Assembly (NCBI GenBank): GCA_947500055.1
Contig: CANMQO010000003.1
Coordinates: forward strand, 186,001-250,000
Direction of reading: 5' to 3'
DNA length: 64,000 nt
Source: an uncultured Paracoccaceae bacterium
GTDB taxonomy: Bacteria > Pseudomonadota > Alphaproteobacteria > Rhodobacterales > Rhodobacteraceae
The stretch's first letter is position 1. Each line of letters opens with the position of its first letter. Position numbers and translations under genes: made by a program. The notes under the pieces are model-generated. The model saw only the letters and a list, made by a program, of their open reading frames with translations. It searched no databases and was not told the origin of the DNA. Below, one piece after another: positions 28,180 through 37,050 of the stretch.

Positions 28180-29031
28180 GTGCGTTTTCTTCTGTCATTG
28201 ATTGCCCTGCTTTGGGCTGGCTCTGCTGGCGCGGAGGCGACTTTGCTGGGCAGCTATTCCTGGGACCGGGACGAGCGGGATTTTGGCGGTTTTTCCGGCC
28301 TGGAAGTCACCGACGATGGCAATCATTTCACCGCGCTTTCAGATCGCGGCAGCATCGTCAGTGGCGATTTCATCCGCACGAACGGGCTGATCACCGGAGT
28401 TCAGGCCGGACCGATCATCGTGCTGCGCGACAGCGCCGGACATCGATTTGCACGACACAAGAATGATACCGAGGGCCTGGCCATTGCGCCTGACGGGACC
28501 ATCACCATTTCATTTGAGCGCACGCACAGTCTGCGCATTCTGGACCCGGTTGGCGGGATTACGTCGCGCGCCATCCTACATCCGCATGCCGACAAGATCC
28601 CGCAGAACGCATCGCTTGAAGCGCTGGCTGTTGGCGCTGATGGTGCGCTTTATACGCTGCCGGAACGGTCAGGCAGGGCAAACTGGCCATTTGAAGTGAT
28701 GCGCTGGAAAGACGGTGGATGGACATTTGCCTTTGACATCCCCCGGCGGGGGGCGTTTCTGCCCGTTGGTGCGGATATTGGTCCAGATGGGCTGTTCTAT
28801 CTTTTGGAACGGGATTTCATGGGGATCGGTTTCCGCAACAGGGTGCGCCGGTTTGATCTGGGTGGTGGGGCTGAGGCACATGTCCTGCAGACAAGCGTTG
28901 GCAGCCACGACAATCTGGAAGGGATCAGCGTTTGGCACGACGGGACGGACCTGCGCCTGACCTTGATTTCCGATGATAACTTTCAGCCCCTTCAGGAAAC
29001 CTTGTTTGTTGAATACCGATTGACGGAGTGA
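28180..29031 (+). CDS. Esterase-like activity of phytase family protein (GTG start)
   Basis: Signal peptide then GGFSGLEVTDDGNHFTALSDRG...NLEGISVWHDGTDLRLTLISDDNF. Confidence 0.8.
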   Translation: MRFLLSLIALLWAGSAGAEATLLGSYSWDRDERDFGGFSGLEVTDDGNHFTALSDRGSIVSGDFIRTNGLITGVQAGPIIVLRDSAGHRFARHKNDTEGLAIAPDGTITISFERTHSLRILDPVGGITSRAILHPHADKIPQNASLEALAVGADGALYTLPERSGRANWPFEVMRWKDGGWTFAFDIPRRGAFLPVGADIGPDGLFYLLERDFMGIGFRNRVRRFDLGGGAEAHVLQTSVGSHDNLEGISVWHDGTDLRLTLISDDNFQPLQETLFVEYRLTE

Positions 29032-29106
29032 TCTCGGGGCGTTATTTGCCCCTGTCCCCGACGACCGGGGGCCAAGTGCCGCACCCTTGTCAAAACGGAA
29101 ACTCTG

Positions 29107-29748
29107 ATGACACGTATCCTTCCCGGCGTCCTCGCCATGGCCACCATTGTTGTGGCGTCCAACATTCTCGTGCAATTCCTGATCCTCGACGGTCTTCTGA
29201 CCTGGGGGGCGTTCACTTATCCGCTGGCCTTTCTGGTCACCGATATCATGAACCGGGTTTACGGGGCACCTGCTGCGCGCAAGGTCGTATTCGCAGGTCT
29301 GATCGTGGGGATCATCTGTAGCCTGATCGGTTCGCAAATCATGTTGCAGGGCGACGGCTTTGTGTACCCGGCCGTTGCATTGCGTATCGCAATTGCATCA
29401 GCCACGGCGTTTCTGGTGGCGCAACTACTTGATATTGCGGTATTTAACCGTTTGCGCGATGGATCATGGTGGACCGCGCCGCTTGGCAGCACGTTGATCA
29501 GTTCAACCGTGGATACTGCGATCTTTTTCTCAATCGCATTCGCCGCCATGTTCAACGGGTTCAGTGCCGCTGCCGCGGACGAGGTGATCTGGGCGCAGGA
29601 CAGTATGCCATTTCTGACAACCGGACCAATGGCGCCATTATGGGTGTCTTTGGCAGTGGCCGATTGGGGGGTGAAGTTGTCAATCGCATTGATCGCCCTG
29701 GTTCCGTTCCGCATCATTGTGGGACGGATGCAGCGCAAGACCGCATAA
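29107..29748 (+). CDS. Queuosine precursor transporter (VUT/YhhQ family)
   Basis: MATIVVASNILVQF...WGAFTYPLAFLVTDIMNRVYGAPAARKVVFAGL. Confidence 0.9.
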   Translation: MTRILPGVLAMATIVVASNILVQFLILDGLLTWGAFTYPLAFLVTDIMNRVYGAPAARKVVFAGLIVGIICSLIGSQIMLQGDGFVYPAVALRIAIASATAFLVAQLLDIAVFNRLRDGSWWTAPLGSTLISSTVDTAIFFSIAFAAMFNGFSAAAADEVIWAQDSMPFLTTGPMAPLWVSLAVADWGVKLSIALIALVPFRIIVGRMQRKTA

Positions 29749-29822
29749 ACACGAAATGTACGATATTTTTACTTGAAATATACCAAATCTGTGCCAACCT
29801 TCCTTTCAGGCGAAACATTTTG

Positions 29823-29838
29823 AAAGGAGGTGATCCAG
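29823..29838 (+). promoter_or_regulatory. Extended Shine-Dalgarno-like element AAAGGAGGTGATCCAG
   Basis: 16 nt complementary to the canonical 16S rRNA 3' tail (CUGGAUCACCUCCUUU); immediately precedes/overlaps GTG at 29838. Confidence 0.85.
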
Positions 29839-29894
29839 TGCATCATGAGGTATTGGAGAAGTGTGTCGGGACAACTTATGGGGGTCGCAGCTAA
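29838..29894 (+). CDS. Putative mini-ORF VHHEVLEKCVGTTYGGRS (GTG start)
   Basis: 7 nt from GGAGG to GTG, optimal spacing; ends TAA 29892-29894. Confidence 0.4.
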   Translation: MHHEVLEKCVGTTYGGRS

Positions 29895-29910
29895 GGCAGC
29901 CCTTGGCTGA
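29845..29910 (+). CDS. Putative overlapping mini-ORF MRYWRSVSGQLMGVAAKAALG (ATG start, +1 frame)
   Basis: ATG 7 nt downstream of the GTG, ends TGA at 29908-29910; peptide is plausibly amphipathic/basic. Confidence 0.4.
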   Translation: MRYWRSVSGQLMGVAAKAALG

Positions 29911-29960
29911 GAAGACCATAAGGTGGGCAACCTAACCGACCCGCCTCCGTAATTCAGGAA

Positions 29961-29994
29961 AGGGCCATCCCATCGCCGGGGTGGCCCTTTTTCT
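29961..29994 (+). terminator. Rho-independent terminator AGGGCCATCC-N8-GGGTGGCCCT-TTTTCTTT
   Basis: 10-bp stem (one T.G) followed by T-rich run. Confidence 0.85.
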
Positions 29995-30051
29995 TTGCGT
30001 GGCTCCTTGTTTTCGATCCATTGCCATTGCCGAGAACAAACACGACCGACC

Positions 30052-30101
30052 CCGATTTTGACGGTCGGCGTTGCGTCGGCTATGCGTCGGCATAACGTCG
30101 G
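30052..30101. repeat. Second array of four GTCGG cores at exact 11-bp spacing
   Basis: GTCGG begins at 30064, 30075, 30086 and 30097; preceded by CCGATTTTGACG; ends 14 nt before the arfB GTG. Confidence 0.75.
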
Positions 30102-30114
30102 ACCCTTTTGCACG

Positions 30115-30537
30115 GTGATAGAATTGCGCATTAACGATCAGATCGAGATTGCCGATTGGGAGCTGACCGAAAGCTTTACCCGATCGTCCGGCCCGGGCGG
30201 GCAGAACGTGAACAAAGTGTCCACGGCTGTTGAACTGCGTTTCGAGGCCGCGCGTTCGCCCAATCTGCCAGCCGCGGTCAAGGCCCGGCTGAAACGGTTG
30301 GCCGGGCGTCGGTGGACGCAGGAAGGCGCGCTGATCCTCTTTGTGCAAGACACCCGCAGTCAGGCCCGCAACCGGGAGATCGCCCGCGAAAGACTGGCCG
30401 AACTGATCGCAAAGGCCTGCGAGAAACCCAAACGCCGAGTGCCGACACGGCCCACCAAGGGATCGATCCGCAGGCGCCTGGATGCCAAGAAAGCACGGGG
30501 CGAAGTGAAAGCACTACGCGGCAAGGTGGAGGACTAG
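30115..30537 (+). CDS. arfB: Alternative ribosome-rescue aminoacyl-tRNA hydrolase (GTG start)
   Basis: SFTRSSGPGGQNVNKVSTAVELRF (GGQ motif) with basic C-terminal tail KGSIRRRLDAKKARGEVKALRGK. Confidence 0.95.
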   Translation: MIELRINDQIEIADWELTESFTRSSGPGGQNVNKVSTAVELRFEAARSPNLPAAVKARLKRLAGRRWTQEGALILFVQDTRSQARNREIARERLAELIAKACEKPKRRVPTRPTKGSIRRRLDAKKARGEVKALRGKVED

Positions 30538-30766
30538 AGGCTGTACCCACTGGGGACGAAGGGCAACATGCAAACGTCTGCCGGAGCATGCGGTCGTCAC
30601 CCCACTATGGAGCCTCAAGCAATTCGACCCCACGTCGACGACATAACCAGAACAGCGCTCAACCATGCTCCGCCAAGATCAACGCTGAACGCTCTTGACC
30701 CGATTTTGCAATGCAGCCAAGGTCCGCTTTTATCATAGTGTCTGGTGCCGCAGAAAAGGGGAAATC

Positions 30767-31975
30767 ATGGGAGTCGAAAAACAAGCTACAAATAGTGGTT
30801 TTTTAGATATCCGGATCGAACCACCTGAAAAGGGCCCACATCATTATAAGATTTGCCTGCGCATTAGTGAGCAATGCTCGCCTAAAGAATCGAAAACCAT
30901 CGGCATCGAGAACTCCAGTTTTGAGCTTCCACATCATGAACTGTGGGATAGTTTTTTTCCACTAATGTACATCTCACGCAATGGCGGCCCATTATTTGGA
31001 AAACCGATTACCAGAGCTCGTGTCACGAGCGAGTTTCCTCTACATAGACAGGTCGTGGATTTTTTCTGCGCAAGGGCAGCCAACTTTGGCCTCGAAATGC
31101 AAATCGACAGTCCGACTTTTGACAGAAACTACGATGTTTCAACCAATGGCGATGCTTTGCTGTTTGGTGGAGGTAAAGACAGTCGATTGCTTCTCGGTAC
31201 GCTGAGGGACCTCGGCTACGATCCATACATCGTAAGCGCTAAAGGCTTGACTTATGCCAATGACTTACCCGAGGCCCTGAACTTCGAAACTTACGATTTT
31301 TCGATGCCTAACCGCATCTTACCGGCATTGATGCTGAACCCCGAACGCATTTGGCATGGTAGCGGATTAGGCGAGGTCCATTTTCATTCGCCCTGGCAGC
31401 AATATTTCGACATATCCGCGCAATCAGCCTTGGATGAAACGTCTCGTCTGCTGCAATCTTTAGGCTTTGACATCTCCTTTTGGGCACCCCAGAGCGTATT
31501 GCCCTACAACATAACGCAGAAAATTCTTGCGGAGCGCTATCCGGAGATCTTTGCAGGTCAGATTAGCGTAACTCCGCAGGCGGCCAGCGAAAAAAATCTG
31601 CACCTTTCGTTGATCAAACTGTATCATAATCAGGATATTGATGGGCATTGCACCCCGATCCTGTTCGAAAAATTATTGCGTGGCTTCGTTGACAAGATGC
31701 ATGATCCTAAACAAAACGGTTATGGCCACAATGATAACCGCGAGATCATAAACCGCGAAATGAAGGCCATTATCTACCGCCTGAGCCATCAGGGCAATAG
31801 GATACCAAGAGACCTCGAAATACCATCTATGTGGGATGAGCCGTGGATTGACTACATTCACCTCTCCGTTAATTCGAGAATAGATAAGCGGTTTTTGAAT
31901 ATCTACAAATCATATGCCGACCCATGGCAGGACGACTTTCCTGGCCTTCCAGATAGTTTAGTCTTGCAACCATAA
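30767..31975 (+). CDS. Hypothetical PP-loop-like (ATP pyrophosphatase-like) protein
   Basis: GDALLFGGGKDSRLLLGTLRDLGYDPYIVSAKG resembles a PP-loop (GGGKDS); ATG at 30767 preceded by AAGGGG; lower-GC stretch than neighbours. Confidence 0.55.
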   Translation: MGVEKQATNSGFLDIRIEPPEKGPHHYKICLRISEQCSPKESKTIGIENSSFELPHHELWDSFFPLMYISRNGGPLFGKPITRARVTSEFPLHRQVVDFFCARAANFGLEMQIDSPTFDRNYDVSTNGDALLFGGGKDSRLLLGTLRDLGYDPYIVSAKGLTYANDLPEALNFETYDFSMPNRILPALMLNPERIWHGSGLGEVHFHSPWQQYFDISAQSALDETSRLLQSLGFDISFWAPQSVLPYNITQKILAERYPEIFAGQISVTPQAASEKNLHLSLIKLYHNQDIDGHCTPILFEKLLRGFVDKMHDPKQNGYGHNDNREIINREMKAIIYRLSHQGNRIPRDLEIPSMWDEPWIDYIHLSVNSRIDKRFLNIYKSYADPWQDDFPGLPDSLVLQP

Positions 31976-32411
31976 GTCCAAGACCGCAACCACAGAGATA
32001 GCTCTTGTCCGCGCAGCTGCCATTTGGCAAGCCGTATTTGGCCGTTGTCTCACCAGCAATTGACCTCTCGGATCGTCAGGGCTTGTTAACGATCTTGCGA
32101 TCCTCCCTCTGTCCCGCATTCTTGGTCGATGCCGGTCCCGAAGTTTCCTGCGTTTAATGGATTTGTGCCCAAGCAGAATAAATCACCACGCTGATGCGTA
32201 ACCGTTGTGAAAGCGGGAAATGGCGATGGTATTGGCAATCTCTTACATGACGCCCGGTGCGCGGGTCGCGCCCGTCAATCTGATGCCTATTGCCCTGCAG
32301 ACTGGCGCCGGATCGCCGATCCGTCAAAATCAATGCATTGATGCTCAGGCCAATATCGCGAATAGTGGCGCAGGGCGGCCCGGCCGCCTGATGCAATCAA
32401 CCGCGATGGCC

Positions 32412-32918
32412 ATGACACCTGACCAGTTCAAATCCGAGATGATCAGCCTGCTGCCGCGATTGCGCCGGTTTGCGATGTCGCTGACCCGTTCCGGTCCGGA
32501 TGCAGATGATCTGTTGCAGGATGCCTGCGCGACCGCCTTGCAGAAATGGCAGCAATACGATCCGGCCCAACCGCTGGACCGGTGGATGTTTCGCGTGGTG
32601 CGCAACCTGTGGATCAGCGAAGTCCGCAAGCGCAATGTGCGTCAGGGCGCGGGTCAGGTCCCTGCCGAAGAGGCGACCGAACTGCGGGTGGAAAGCCAAC
32701 CCGATGAAGTGCTGGCGGCCAAGGAAGTGAGACGCAAGGTTGATGATCTTGATCCTGATCTTGCCCAGCCCTTGATGCTGGTCTGTGCCGAGGGCTACAG
32801 CTATCGTGAAGCGTCAGAACTTTTGAGTATTCCGATCGGTACGGTGATGAGTCGCATCCACAGAGCGCGCAAACAACTTGTATCCTCTTTGTCGCAAGAG
32901 GAGGGCGCGTTGTCATGA
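32412..32918 (+). CDS. RNA polymerase sigma-70 family, ECF-type sigma factor
   Basis: LLPRLRRFAMSLTRSGPDADDLLQDACATALQKWQQYDPAQPLDRWMFRVVRNLWISEVRKR; region 4 YSYREASELLSIPIGTVMSRIHRARKQL. Confidence 0.93.
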   Translation: MTPDQFKSEMISLLPRLRRFAMSLTRSGPDADDLLQDACATALQKWQQYDPAQPLDRWMFRVVRNLWISEVRKRNVRQGAGQVPAEEATELRVESQPDEVLAAKEVRRKVDDLDPDLAQPLMLVCAEGYSYREASELLSIPIGTVMSRIHRARKQLVSSLSQEEGALS

Positions 32919-33700
32919 CCGAGTTTTCCCAACAGCTAAGCGCCTATCTGGATGGCGAACTGGATGCCGCAACCGCGGCAGAGGTTGAGGCGCGGCTGGC
33001 CTCCGATACCGCAGCGCAAGCCGAATTGGATGCGCTGATCCAGGCCGATGGTGTCGCGCAGGCGGATTTCGCCGCGCAGCTTGACGATCCGGTCCCCTTT
33101 GCGCTTGCTCAATCGATCCAGAACACGCCGCTGCCCGCACGTCCGGCCAATAGCCCCGCCGCGCCCGCATCTCGCCCGATCTGGGGCACGCTGGCTGCCA
33201 GTTTGCTTGTCTTTGTCATTGGCGGTGCGGGTGGCTATCTGCTCAAGGACCAGTTGACCCCGCCCGTTCAGACCGCCGGTTGGTTGGCGGACATTGCCGA
33301 CTACCATGCTGTTTATGCCGCCGAGCGCCGCCACCTGGTCGAGGTCGGCGCCGAGGAATCCGAACATATCGAAACCTGGCTCGGCAATGTTGTCGGCGCC
33401 AGTTTTCATATCCCGGACCTGTCCGAATTCGGGCTGACATTCGAAGGTGGCAGGTTGCTTGTGGCCAATGGCAAACCGGTGGCCCAGCTGATGTATCTGC
33501 TACCCGACGGCAACGTGGTGGCGCTTTGCCTGCAAAGCAGCAATCGTGATAGCCAGGGCGCCCCTGCTTTCCGCAATCAGACCATCAACGGGTTCGATTT
33601 TGTGTCATGGTCAGCGGATGGGGCGGACTACGTGGTTGTCGGCCCCGAGGGCCTGCCGGACCTTGCAGCGATTGCATCAGCGGCATCCGTCGATATCTAG
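32915..33700 (+). CDS. Membrane-anchored anti-sigma factor
   Basis: LSAYLDGELDAATAAEVEARLASD; one TM segment LAASLLVFVIGGAGGYLL; overlaps sigma gene by 4 nt. Confidence 0.88.
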   Translation: MTEFSQQLSAYLDGELDAATAAEVEARLASDTAAQAELDALIQADGVAQADFAAQLDDPVPFALAQSIQNTPLPARPANSPAAPASRPIWGTLAASLLVFVIGGAGGYLLKDQLTPPVQTAGWLADIADYHAVYAAERRHLVEVGAEESEHIETWLGNVVGASFHIPDLSEFGLTFEGGRLLVANGKPVAQLMYLLPDGNVVALCLQSSNRDSQGAPAFRNQTINGFDFVSWSADGADYVVVGPEGLPDLAAIASAASVDI

Positions 33701-33702
33701 GG

Positions 33703-35103
33703 TCAGGCCAGACTCGGCAGCCACAGCACAATCATCGGGAACGCCACAAGAAGTGCGATTGTGATCCCGTCGGCGATGAAGAACGGTGTCACCCCTTTGA
33801 ACACGTCCTGCACGCTCAGATCATCCCGGACCCCGGCCACGACAAAACAGTTCAGCCCAATCGGCGGCGTGATCAGACAGAACTCTGCCATCTTGACCAC
33901 CAGGATCCCGAACCAGATCGCGCACATCGGTCCTGACATGCCAAAGGTACTGTCGGCGGCGGATACGGCCTCCCCCCCGTTGAGCGCCATGACCGCCGGG
34001 TAGACCACCGGCAGGGTCAACAGCAACATGCCAATCGCATCCATGAACATCCCCAGCACCGCATAGGCCAGCAGGATGCACACAAGGATCAGCATTGGCG
34101 ACATTGTCAACGATGTGATCCAGTCGGCAAAGACCCCCGGCAGGTCCGCAAAACCCAGAAAGCGCACATAGATCAGCACACCCCAGATGATCGTAAAGAT
34201 CATCACGCTGAGCTTTGCCGTTTCCAGCAATGCATCGCGCAGCTGGGACCAGCGCATGCCCTGATAAAGCGCCATCAGGAACACCACAAACGCGCCAATG
34301 GCCCCGCCTTCGGTTGGCGTGCCCCAGGCATCGCCGCCGAACGGGTTATAGACAAACAGGATGATCGTCATGACGACAAAGACAATGGGCAGTGCAGGCG
34401 GCAGGGAAGCGAAGCGTTCCCGCCATGTGAACCCGGTCACCGGCGGCCCGAACCCTTTGATCGTGACCGCCATGCCAATGATCAAGAGCGCATAGATCAG
34501 CGCGGAAAAAGCCCCCGGGATGAATCCGGCCAAGAGCAACTTGCCCACATCCTGTTCCACGATGATCGCATAGATCACGAGGATCGCCGATGGCGGGATG
34601 AGGGAGGCCAGCGTACCCCCGGCTGCAACGACCCCGGCGGCGAACCGTTTGTCGTATCCGATCTTGAGCATTTCAGGGATTGCGATGCGTGCAAAGACGG
34701 CAGAGGTCGCGACAGACGCGCCGGACACGGCCGCAAATCCCGCCGTGGCAAATACCGTGGATACGGCCAGCCCGCCGGGCACCCAGGCCAGCCAGCGCTT
34801 TGCCGCTTCAAACAAGGCTTTGGTCAGCCCGGCATAATAGGCCAGATAACCGATCAGGATAAAGGTCGGGATCAGGCTGAGCGCCTGTGACGATATCTTT
34901 GAATGCGGCACCTGGCCGGCGGTCTTGACAGCGACAGACAAGGCCCACGCGAAATCCGCCGGATCGTAATCCTTCTTTTCCCAGAAAATCCAGATCAGGC
35001 CGACCAGTCCGGCCAGCCCGGCAGCAAAGGCCACCCGCATTCCGAAAACCACCAGAAACAGCATGCCGCCGGAGACGATCAATCCAATATCGGTCGGTTC
35101 CAT
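33703..35103 (-). CDS. TRAP transporter large permease (DctM-like)
   Basis: Multi-pass; GMLFLVVFGMRVAFAAGLAGLVGL; FAAVSGASVATSAVFARIAIPEMLKIGYDKRFAAGVVAAGGTLASLIPPSA. Confidence 0.95.
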   Translation of the reverse strand: MEPTDIGLIVSGGMLFLVVFGMRVAFAAGLAGLVGLIWIFWEKKDYDPADFAWALSVAVKTAGQVPHSKISSQALSLIPTFILIGYLAYYAGLTKALFEAAKRWLAWVPGGLAVSTVFATAGFAAVSGASVATSAVFARIAIPEMLKIGYDKRFAAGVVAAGGTLASLIPPSAILVIYAIIVEQDVGKLLLAGFIPGAFSALIYALLIIGMAVTIKGFGPPVTGFTWRERFASLPPALPIVFVVMTIILFVYNPFGGDAWGTPTEGGAIGAFVVFLMALYQGMRWSQLRDALLETAKLSVMIFTIIWGVLIYVRFLGFADLPGVFADWITSLTMSPMLILVCILLAYAVLGMFMDAIGMLLLTLPVVYPAVMALNGGEAVSAADSTFGMSGPMCAIWFGILVVKMAEFCLITPPIGLNCFVVAGVRDDLSVQDVFKGVTPFFIADGITIALLVAFPMIVLWLPSLA

Positions 35104-35105
35104 GA

Positions 35106-35750
35106 TCAGCGCCCCTCGACTTTTTCATTGGCCGAGACATGTTCAGCCTCCATCGCGGCCTGTGTTGCGGCATCCACGACCAACGGGACGGCAACCGGGC
35201 GCGGCGCATTCTGCACAAAGGCCCGGATATAGGCCCAGAGTTGCAGGATCAGCCGCAGGCACAGCACCCCAAAGGCCACCGGCACAAGCAGTTTGGCGGG
35301 CCAGATTGGCAGGGCAATATCCATGGAACTGTCCCGGCTCCACATCGGGGAACCAAAATCAAAGCTGCGCTGGAAATGCGCCCAGCTGCCCCAGACAAGC
35401 AGCAGCATCAGGATCAGGATCGCCAGCGTCGTGATAATCTCAACCAGATAGAGCGCCCGACCTTTCAGGGCACCCACAACCATATCCATGCGGATATGGC
35501 CGCCTTCGCGCTGCGTGAAAGAAACGCCCATAAACGCGATCAGCGGCATGGCCTGTTCGATCCAGTCGACATAGCCCGGCAAGGGTTGATTGAAGAAATT
35601 GCGTCCGCTGACAGAGACAACCGCCAGCAGCATCAACCCGAATACCGCCAGACCGCTAAGCAGTGCCAGCTTCAGTTCAGCCCGTAACAGCAGATGATCT
35701 ATTTTGCTCAGACGGCTGTCATCCGACAGCACAAGCGATGCGCCCGCCAT
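35106..35750 (-). CDS. TRAP transporter small permease (DctQ-like)
   Basis: DWIEQAMPLIAFMGVSFTQREGGHIRMDMVV; ~4 TM. Confidence 0.9.
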   Translation of the reverse strand: MAGASLVLSDDSRLSKIDHLLLRAELKLALLSGLAVFGLMLLAVVSVSGRNFFNQPLPGYVDWIEQAMPLIAFMGVSFTQREGGHIRMDMVVGALKGRALYLVEIITTLAILILMLLLVWGSWAHFQRSFDFGSPMWSRDSSMDIALPIWPAKLLVPVAFGVLCLRLILQLWAYIRAFVQNAPRPVAVPLVVDAATQAAMEAEHVSANEKVEGR

Positions 35751-35819
35751 GCCAAAAGTCCTCTATTCATGCCAGAAAACAGTTTGCGCGGCCCGTTACC
35801 CGGACCGCGCAGATTTGGC

Positions 35820-36833
35820 TTAGGATCCGCCTTCGGCGATCATGCCTGTGACAAGATCATAAAGTTCTTGCGCGGGCAGGCCTTTGGCCGTGTTATCGGC
35901 GATCCATGCGGCAGCGGCGGGTGCTGCGGCGGCCTCTTTGAACGCGGCGAGTTCGTCATCGCTGAACGAGACTTCTGTGATCCCGCGTTCCGCCAAAGCA
36001 GGACCCCACGCTGTCATCGTGTTAGAATTGTAGAATTCCACATAGTGGTCCAACGCTTCGTCCACGGAACCCAGCAGTGCGGCGCGGTGTTCATCGGATA
36101 ACCCGTCCAGCGCGTCGGTATTCACTACGACAGGGCAGTTCACCGTGCCGGGGTTCAGGTTTGTCGTCCACCATGTGGCGTTTTCAATCGTGCCGAATGA
36201 CATATGCGCATGGGGGGCAAAGGCCACGGCCTTGACCACACCGCTATCCATCGCCTGACGCACTTCGGTTGCGGACATGGATGTGGGCACGGCGCCAACG
36301 GTTTCCATCGCAGCGCCGATCCCACCCGTGGCGCGCACGCTGAGGCCCTCGAAATCGGCAAGGGTCGCCGGTGCATCGCCGACACCGGCAAGGTTATATT
36401 GCGGCAACGGCGAGGGCATCAGCAAGGTCGCGTTCCAGCGGGCCAGGTCCTCCTGGGTGGCGGGGTGCTGATAGACCGCCATGGAAATCTCGACCTCTTG
36501 TTCCAGCGATGACACCCCGAGGAATGGCAGTTCAAGAACGGTAATCGATGGGTTCTTATCGGCGTGATAACCGGCACAGAACTGCGCCATTTCAAACGCG
36601 CCGATGGAAATCCCGTCAAGGTTTTCGCGGTTATTGGACAGGCCGCCATAGCTGATATTGAGGGTGAATTCGCCACCTGTCTTGTCGGCGACCAGTTCGG
36701 CCAGTTTTTCAACATGTTCGGTAAAGGCACGGCGTTTGCCCCAGACAGAGACATTCCATTCCTCGGCCATCCCTTCGGTGGCAAAGGCAAGGGTCAATGT
36801 GGCAATTGCAGTGCGGCTGAGTAGCTTGCGCAT
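35820..36833 (-). CDS. TRAP transporter substrate-binding protein (DctP-like)
   Basis: Signal peptide; FTEHVEKLAELVADKTGGEFTLNISYGGLSNNRENLDGISIGAFEMAQF. Confidence 0.93.
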   Translation of the reverse strand: MRKLLSRTAIATLTLAFATEGMAEEWNVSVWGKRRAFTEHVEKLAELVADKTGGEFTLNISYGGLSNNRENLDGISIGAFEMAQFCAGYHADKNPSITVLELPFLGVSSLEQEVEISMAVYQHPATQEDLARWNATLLMPSPLPQYNLAGVGDAPATLADFEGLSVRATGGIGAAMETVGAVPTSMSATEVRQAMDSGVVKAVAFAPHAHMSFGTIENATWWTTNLNPGTVNCPVVVNTDALDGLSDEHRAALLGSVDEALDHYVEFYNSNTMTAWGPALAERGITEVSFSDDELAAFKEAAAAPAAAAWIADNTAKGLPAQELYDLVTGMIAEGGS

Positions 36834-36928
36834 GGTCTTCCTCCCAAAAAATGCATGCAGATATGATGGGGTGTATCATTCAACGAAAACGGGCGGGTGT
36901 ATATGAGCAAAATCGCCGAGGTCGTGCG

Positions 36929-36999
36929 GGCTGCCCTGCGGATTTCCGCAAGCGTGTAGCACTCTCTTGCAACTTGCATACGGAACGCGCAGGGCAGCC
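36929..36999. promoter_or_regulatory. Long dyad (12-bp outer arms GGCTGCCCTGCG/CGCAGGGCAGCC plus 5-bp inner arms TTCCG/CGGAA) upstream of TRAP operon
   Basis: Arms at 36929-36940 and 36988-36999; inner arms 36944-36948 and 36981-36985 share almost the same centre; 96-166 nt upstream of the TRAP SBP start. Confidence 0.6.
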
Positions 37000-37050
37000 A
37001 CTGACCCTGGGTGGGGGTGAAGCCCCCTCCCGTGGGGAGGGTCGGGGGCA

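Noticed and set aside
29823-29838. Possible fragment of a 16S rRNA gene
   Set aside because: Only the short tail matches, and it is the reverse complement; upstream sequence does not continue as 16S. Better explained as an SD-like element.
30541-30690. Possible tRNA, integrase remnant or attachment site next to the PP-loop gene
   Set aside because: No cloverleaf, direct repeat or integrase reading frame could be identified by eye.
32220-32411. Extended N-terminus of the ECF sigma factor from ATG 32220
   Set aside because: The first 64 residues do not resemble sigma factors; ATG at 32406/32412 directly precedes the region 2 homology.
36834-36928. Sigma-54 promoter for the TRAP operon
   Set aside because: No GG-N10-GC match with correct -24/-12 elements in this stretch; the best candidate lies inside the dyad and has a mismatch.
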